Positions 58,115-64,000 of a DNA stretch of 64,000 bases are shown piece by piece (positions within the stretch are counted from its first letter, which is position 1; each line of letters opens with the position of its first letter). The notes beneath the pieces were generated by a model that had not been told where the DNA came from, searched no databases, and saw only the letters and a list, made by a program, of their open reading frames with translations. A program made the position numbers and the translations under genes. Source of the DNA: Discostella pseudostelligera (Eukaryota; Bacillariophyta; Thalassiosirophyceae; Thalassiosirales; Thalassiosiraceae); NCBI GenBank assembly GCA_036940085.1, contig JALLBK010000067.1, forward strand, positions 1 through 64,000, in the 5' to 3' direction.

Positions 58115-58157
58115 TTTCCCGCCAAAACAGCGTGGTGAAAGATTTGGCGGGAAATTT
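58115..58157. promoter_or_regulatory. Inverted pair of perfect E2F-like sites
   Basis: TTTCCCGCCAAAA at 58115-58127 and TTTGGCGGGAAATTT at 58143-58157, in opposite orientation, 15 nt apart, in the 241-nt gap between NBP35 (-) and the metallophosphatase gene (+). Both match the E2F/DP consensus. Confidence 0.65.
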
Positions 58158-58248
58158 TAAATTTTGACCCACTCACCTTGCCACGTGGAATATCATTTTG
58201 CATCCGGAATCCGGCTTGCTTGTTGCTTGCTCATGAAGGCACGTTCAC

Positions 58249-60009
58249 GTGACCATAACCATGAACCTGAACGCCATGGTTCGTGGGGGCATTGCACTGA
58301 TCCTCTTCCTAGCGGCATCGTCACCGCCATCATCATTGACCGCGGCTTGTGTCGCCGCGCGAGACGATGGCAATGATGTCTGCCGAGGGGGGGCTGCATC
58401 CGGTGAGACCACGGGCACTGGCGATGGTGACAAGGAATGCGTCGTCGAGGTCGAGGTCGAGGTCGAGGTTGAAAATAGAAACGATGCCAACTCCGCCGCT
58501 GCAACTACTTCGGTCTTCGTTATTGGTGATCTGCACGGCGATGCGATATGTGCTGTGTCGTGGGTTAATCGAACAGGTTTGATTGCCAATCTTATTCGAG
58601 ATGAGGAAATTCCGACATCGCAATCATCCAAAGCCGCCACTACTACAGCATCATCATCTGTGATGCCACCTCCGCTCTACAAAAGATTGAACGATCCATC
58701 CAAGTGGACATGGACAAATGAAAAGGCAACCCTCGTCTTCATGGGGGATTATGTTGACAAAGGTCCCACGGCACGACAGACAGTCGAATTCGTACGAGAT
58801 TTAACACTGACATTCCCAAATTACGTTACTGCCATTTTGGGGAATCATGAACTCGAACTATTGCGTGATAGAGATGCAAGAATTTCACCTGCCGAGCGAT
58901 ATAGTGCCTATTCGTATGCAACTGTTCACCCGGGGGATTATCACAACTACATTCATGATAAACACAACAATAACAACCAAAATGAGCAAAAGGACGATGA
59001 CGATGCAACATCCCGGGATGCTACATCAACAACAACTCCAGCTCCTCGCGACCTCGACGAAAAAGATGAATTAGTTCTTGATTTACTCTACGCGGCAAGC
59101 ATGGAGGTCTACTCTCACAATGCCCATTCAGTTGTAAGAAATGTACCATCATTACTACTACCGCCCACCACCGACAATACGGATGCACATCATCAACAGC
59201 AATCAGCTTTAGACACCTACTATCGTCAACGAGGGATACAGTATGCAATTACCGATATCATCCCGCCCGAACATCGTGAACTTGCCATTGAGCGATTGAC
59301 AGAATATCAAAATGCATATTTAAACACCTATCGATCAGGATCACAGCTTGGATCTTGGATGGAGAGCCGACCCATTGCACACTTAGCGGAAAATATTAAT
59401 ACATTGTTTGTGCATGGCGGGGTGAGTGACGAGGTTGGAAAATCCTTCCTTGACGATGGAATGGAGGGTGTAAAGAGACTTAATGCAGCGTGGTATGAGT
59501 ATAGCCATGAGAGTAAATTGTATGATTTCTTGACAGATGGTGAAGGTGGAGATGACAATAGCATGACGTTGGGTGAGGCAGTGTACGAGCTAATGACATA
59601 CCGCGGAAACCATCCGGGATATGCCAAGTGGGAAAGTCACGGAACGTACGATGAGGATGAGGCCACCAACCAGGACGAGGTATGCAAAACATTGCATGAT
59701 ATGCTTCGAACTATGGATGGCATTGATAGAATCGCGGTGGGACACACTCCAGACTCGAATATCCGGATCTATTGCGATGGGGCATTTCTAGCACTGGATT
59801 CAACATTGGGACGTTGGATTCGTGGTAGTGGAAATGAATACTGCCCGGGGCCGGAACATTTTGCGAATAGAAAAGAAGGAGGAGGAGTATTGCCCAGCAG
59901 ACGCAGCAGAAACGGGAGGTACACATGCGAAGAGATAAAGGAGGTTTGCGAGGGTCAGATTGTTCGCCTCGATTCTGATGGATCGGTTAATGTATTAACA
60001 ATGTTGTAA
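58249..60009 (+). CDS. Secreted/lumenal calcineurin-like (Shewanella-like) metallophosphatase
   Basis: Single exon, 586 residues. An N-terminal signal peptide (hydrophobic core IALILFLAASS at about 15-25) suggests ER, vacuole, plastid or secretion. PPP-type metal motifs are in order: VIGDLHGD (91-98), FMGDYVDKGP, ILGNHELELL, LFVHGGVSDE and VGHTPDSN, with CDGAFLALDSTLG near the end. This layout resembles Shewanella-like protein phosphatases rather than classic PP1/PP2A, though the long insert between GNHE and HGG (Asp/Asn-rich, low complexity) is unusual. A GAGGTC hexamer repeat encodes VEVEVEVEVE at about 66-75. Substrate unknown; it may be a protein phosphatase or another phosphoesterase. 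Confidence 0.82.
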   Translation: MTITMNLNAMVRGGIALILFLAASSPPSSLTAACVAARDDGNDVCRGGAASGETTGTGDGDKECVVEVEVEVEVENRNDANSAAATTSVFVIGDLHGDAICAVSWVNRTGLIANLIRDEEIPTSQSSKAATTTASSSVMPPPLYKRLNDPSKWTWTNEKATLVFMGDYVDKGPTARQTVEFVRDLTLTFPNYVTAILGNHELELLRDRDARISPAERYSAYSYATVHPGDYHNYIHDKHNNNNQNEQKDDDDATSRDATSTTTPAPRDLDEKDELVLDLLYAASMEVYSHNAHSVVRNVPSLLLPPTTDNTDAHHQQQSALDTYYRQRGIQYAITDIIPPEHRELAIERLTEYQNAYLNTYRSGSQLGSWMESRPIAHLAENINTLFVHGGVSDEVGKSFLDDGMEGVKRLNAAWYEYSHESKLYDFLTDGEGGDDNSMTLGEAVYELMTYRGNHPGYAKWESHGTYDEDEATNQDEVCKTLHDMLRTMDGIDRIAVGHTPDSNIRIYCDGAFLALDSTLGRWIRGSGNEYCPGPEHFANRKEGGGVLPSRRSRNGRYTCEEIKEVCEGQIVRLDSDGSVNVLTML

Positions 60010-60059
60010 TTATGGTACCCTCAACTTGCAAAAGCCAAGCGGCGGGAGATAGATAGAGT

Positions 60060-60121
60060 GTTGGCGGGAAAGTCGTCTGTCCACCCCTCCGCGCTTCCTT
60101 CCGCGAACCTTCCCGCGAAAT
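60060..60121. promoter_or_regulatory. E2F-like sites upstream of UTP13
   Basis: GTTGGCGGGAAAG at 60060-60072 and TTCCCGCGAAATT at 60110-60122, with GGCGGGAG at 60041-60048. They lie 150-230 nt upstream of the UTP13 start, in the only head-to-tail plus-strand gap. Confidence 0.55.
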
Positions 60122-60272
60122 TTATCTACCACCACCACCAATCATCACCAACAACAAACAAGCAGCAACAAATCCATGCACCATGACATCAAACCATAGT
60201 ATCAGTATCACATCTCCGTGTCTCTACAATCCACCACAACGGCACTACTACTACTAACCGCTACTACTTAAC

Positions 60273-63200
60273 ATGGCACGCCGACGTCAAATGCAGCCTC
60301 CAAAAGGCACAGCTATGAGCGCATCATCTTCGTCGGAGGAAGAAGAAGAAGTGGGCTCTGATAAACTCGACGACGATGACGACGAGCAGTCTGCTTCAGC
60401 ATCAGATTCTAGTGACGATGCCAGCTCTGGGAATTCTACTGACGATGATGAGAATATGGGTGATGATGATGATTTTCACCAATCTGCGGAAGCAATAACG
60501 ACGAGCAATGATAATCATGCTGATAGTGGTACCAGTAGCAGTGGCGACGATGATGATGGTGAGGGTGACGATGATGCCGATGATGATGTCAACGCAACCA
60601 CCGCGTCCGATTCTCCGCCCCAAATCTCCAAATCATGGGCAGCACTGACAACACACAGCCCTTGCTACATGGGTGGGGCTGTTGTCTTTTCCCATTCGCC
60701 AGCTTTGTCGATGACTGTCGCTGCAGCAACACCGCTGCTAGATGGACAGCCATCACCACAACACTTCATTCTGGCCCAACGTGGAGGAGATGTATCTGTC
60801 ATTGAGGCATCTACTGGTCTTCTATTAAGGACGGTGCGCAAGGGGAAATTATTCCAGGGTGGGTTTGATCTATCCAGTGATTATAATGAGAATGATGATC
60901 AAGCAGATGATGATGACGATGATGATGAAGCTGCCGATGCCGAAGCAATTACAGCATTTGCATTGTCTCCCAACAATACAGAGTTTATTGCAGTGACACG
61001 ATCGCATTTAGTTCGGAAATATAGTCTTACTGCTCGAGCTTCCACCGGAGAGGAGGAGTCAAAGAAGAATAAAAACCAAGCTAAGAAGAAGCATGATGGC
61101 GACGAGGAGAAGAAGCAACCGCAGAGAGTCACATCCATCACTGACCCCGCCAAAGTGACATTCTCATTTGGTAAATCAGGCCATTCCCTCCCCGTGACCA
61201 AAGTTGCGTTTCATCCATCGGGAATCTTCTTTGCCACTGGATCTGTCGATGGCCTTGTTAAGATTTGGGATACAAGGAATGGATATGCCACACACGCTCT
61301 ACATCCCACATCTTCGTCGTCGTCGGGAAGTGCTGGTGGTAGAGGAAGATATGCCGTCACCTGCCTGGAATGGAGACCTACTACCACCTCGCTCATCTTG
61401 GCTATCGGACGAGAGGATGGTTCCATCTCCATTCATGATTTGTTGATCGATGCTCGTGATACGAAGCAGGCTTCGCTACCGGTGGCGGTGTTACGGGATC
61501 ATCTTAGCGCAGTGACGTGTGTTGCATGGTCGTCTGAGGTTGGAGGCATCAACGCAAGTGGCGTTTCCGCCGCATCCGCATCGAGGACACGCAAACATGG
61601 TGGTGGACTGTTCTTCTCATCTGGGAGAGATTCGGTGATCAACACGTGGCTGATCTCCGAGGAAGAGTCCATGGAGATTGATGGTCCGAAACGAAAAAAA
61701 AAGAAGTCTAGCAGAGATGACAACGGACAACAACAAGTCTCCTTCAAAATATCATACAACCGGATTCGGACATTGCCTGTTTACGAGCAGGTTGAAAGTA
61801 TGGCATTGTTGCCTCATAAATTTCGTCCGGTGTCAGTGACGAAAGGTCAACATGAGATACTTGATAAGAAAGATGTTGTCCTAGCCACGTGCGGCACTAA
61901 GGGCGTCGTCCGTCTCTGGAGAGCGACTCCGGGAGACAAAGAAGGAGGTATTCAGAATGTCCTATCAGATTTTTCTCTTTTATTGGCACAAGGTGACGAT
62001 GCGGCGTTCGGTGAGGAAAATGGTGGATACACGTCGCTTCATCTGACAAGTTTGTCGACGACCCATTTGGCTCCGTTGCTTGTGGCTACTGATGCTGAGC
62101 ATAACATGACCTTCTTGCGTATGCAGTGGACTGCTGACAACAGTGCGCTTGAACTCGTAACGGACCGCGCAATAGTTGGGCACAATGGTGAAATTCTCGA
62201 CCTGTCGATCATACCCCTGCTGTCCAATTCAGAGAACTCTGACAAGCACACAGTGGCCGTGGCCACCAACAGCTCTCAGGTTCGAATATTCGGTCTTGGG
62301 GATGCAAACGAGGACGAGATTGGAGATGACGTAGAGAGTCATTCGGCGCTCTCGCCCAGAGGAATGCTGGATGGTCACGCAGCGATAGTATTGTCCATCG
62401 ATGCTAGTCCATGCGGGCGATATCTCGTAACTGCCAGCAAAGACAAGACCATGCGATTGTGGCACATCGCCTCGAAAAGGTGCTTAGCTGTAGCGACAGG
62501 ACACACAGAAGCCGTAGGTTCAGTGGCACTGTCAAATAAAATTGGGTGCTATGATGTTGGTGGTAAAGCAGCTGAGAACGGCGCTGGTGCATTTGCTGTC
62601 ACTGCAAGCAAGGATAGAACGCTGAAGGTTTGGCCACTGCCAGGATCCGCTGTGCTTAATCGTTGGGCAGATGGAATGAATGAAGAGAATTCACTAAATG
62701 CAAGATTGAGCGCCCGTGCCCATGAGAAGGTGAGTGTATTTTTCTAATGACTTTCTTATCTCCTAGGACAACTACTGAACATAGAATGTTGCGTTTCTGC
62801 TCTGATTTCAGGATATCAACATCGTTACTGTTTCTCCAAATGACTCACTTATAGCTACTGGGTCTCAAGACAAGCAAGTCAAACTGTGGAGGACTACCGA
62901 TCTTGCCTTACATGGAACACTAAAGGGGCACAAACGAGGGGTCTGGGACTGTCAATTCTCACCTATTGATAGGGTTGTTGCAACAGCCAGTGGAGACAAA
63001 ACGATCAAGTTATGGTCCACTACTGATTGCAACTGTATCCGCACTTTTCAGGGTCACATGGCTGGAGTGCTTAGGGTTCGCTTTCTGCAAACTGGACTAC
63101 AGGTAGGGCTGTTGCTATTTCAATGTACATTCAGATAAGTATTTGAGCAACCCGTTAATCATTCTCTGTTTTCCATCCCCAACAGCTGCTTTCATCGGGT

Positions 63201-64000
63201 TCAGATGGTTTGATCAAATTGTGGACCATTCGGACAAACGAATGTGAAAGCACAATAGATGGGCACGCCGACAAAGTATGGGCACTCGATCTGTCTCCAT
63301 GTGGCAAAACTCTGTTTAGCGGAGGTGCAGATTCAAAGCTTGCAGTATGGCGAGACACGACAAAGGAAAGGGATGATGCCGTGAGAGAAGCTGAAGAACA
63401 AAATATCATGATGGAGCAACAACTTTCTAACCATTTGCGACGTAAAAATTACGAAGAAGCGCTCGAGGTTGCATTGGAGCTGGACAAGCCTAATCAAGTT
63501 TTGAGGGTGAGATGATCCGATTTCATTGTTGTACTCTGAAATATGCTACCAGTCTCTCACATTGAGCACCTTCCACTAAGGTACTGACGGAAATTGTCGA
63601 AAAGGATCCGAAGAATGGTCGCGGTGTTGAAACTCTTCAGAAGCATGTTGTAAAATGGTCATTGGATCGTCTCAAGAAAATGCTAACATACTGCCGAGAG
63701 TGGAACACAAGAGCTCGAAATTCACAGATTGCAATGAAAGTCATCAACGCTGTGGTCACTGCGATCCCTGCCGCAAAGATCGCTTTGTCATTTGAGGGTG
63801 TACCAGAAATTCTCGCAGGTGTGGCACCTTACGCAGAGCGTCATTTCGATCGACTTGATAGAATGGTGGGTGATTCGTATATCCTTGATTATACTCTGAC
63901 TTCCATGGGCAGCCTGCATGGAAGCTCCAATGAACGTTACAGTGAATGGGCGGAGCGGAGCAAGTATGTGTTGCCACCAAAGGAAGCTGAAGGCAAAATT
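60273..64000 (+). CDS. UTP13: U3 snoRNP/SSU-processome WD40 protein UTP13 (TBL3), 3' end outside window
   Basis: Exons 60273-62729, 62812-63102, 63186-63506 and 63581 to the window end (1163 residues, still open at 64000). UTP13 belongs to the UTP-B module of the small-subunit processome, which cleaves and folds pre-18S rRNA in the nucleolus. WD40 repeats are evident: GLVKIWDTRNG, KDKTMRLWHIA, KDRTLKVWPL, SQDKQVKLWR, SGDKTIKLWS, GSDGLIKLWTIR and GADSKLAVWRD. They are followed by the helical UTP13 C-terminal domain (RRKNYEEALEVALELDKPNQVLR/VLTEIVEKD, then HVVKWSLDRLKKML). Distinctive features are an acidic Asp/Ser-rich N-terminus of about 90 residues and a Lys-rich insert near 265-285. Each splice join is in phase 0. 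Confidence 0.92.

Noticed and set aside
1..64000. tRNA, rRNA, snoRNA, transposon, viral or CRISPR elements
   Set aside because: I looked in gaps and introns for cloverleaf boxes, terminal repeats, reverse transcriptase or transposase motifs and regular spacer arrays, and saw none. Introns are mostly under 110 nt. A tRNAscan or Rfam run would be decisive.

Overview
The window is nuclear DNA of a photosynthetic stramenopile, most likely a centric diatom. Genes are compact and carry short GT-AG introns of about 60 to 110 nt. Many proteins begin with a signal peptide ending in an A/C/G-F cleavage motif (DAFLSP, GFTPN, CAFLS, RAFPI, ECFVLIP), the diatom plastid bipartite pre-sequence. Plastid genes present include a nuclear sigma factor and a light-harvesting-like protein. 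I reconstructed 24 protein-coding genes, joining exons by reading frame and splice sites. I saw no rRNA, tRNA, transposon or CRISPR array. Species assignment is not possible by eye.

Layout. 0-10.8 kb: PrsW-type intramembrane protease (+), tRNA pseudouridine synthase TruA (-), exostosin-type GT64 glycosyltransferase (+), plastid RNA polymerase sigma factor (-), LHC-like protein with a long acidic N-terminus (+). 10.9-29.3 kb: a nine-exon midasin/MDN1 gene (-), about 5890 residues. 30.4-41.3 kb: FHA-PP2C phosphatase (+), Gpt2/Sct1-type glycerol-3-phosphate acyltransferase (-), plastid DUF4864-like protein (+), unknown basic protein (-), 2OG-oxygenase-like plastid protein (+), plastid membrane protein (-), EMC10 (+). 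41.5-52.3 kb: plastid coiled-coil protein (-), EF-hand/alanine aminotransferase fusion (+), pseudo-receiver protein (-), ankyrin-RING protein (-), GT60-type GlcNAc transferase (+). 52.4-64 kb: tandem plastid RRM proteins (-,-), CTF8 (+), NBP35 (-), metallophosphatase (+), UTP13 (+, cut by the window end).

Themes. Ribosome and RNA work (MDN1, UTP13, TruA, plastid RRM proteins), plastid expression and light harvesting (sigma, LHC-like), ER/Golgi functions (EMC10, GPAT, GT60, GT64), and chromosome or Fe-S maintenance (CTF8, NBP35). The genes form no operon-like pathway. Two window-scale patterns stand out. Gene orientation alternates almost perfectly: 20 of 23 neighbouring pairs switch strand, including the first 16 genes without exception. 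An E2F-like TTTCCCGCCAAA / TTTGGCGGGAAA element recurs in most promoter gaps.

Other points worth attention are the EF-hand fused to alanine aminotransferase, the acidic extension on the LHC-like protein, an AT-hook in the sigma factor, introns of midasin falling in Walker motifs, and two stop-free introns whose length is a multiple of three.
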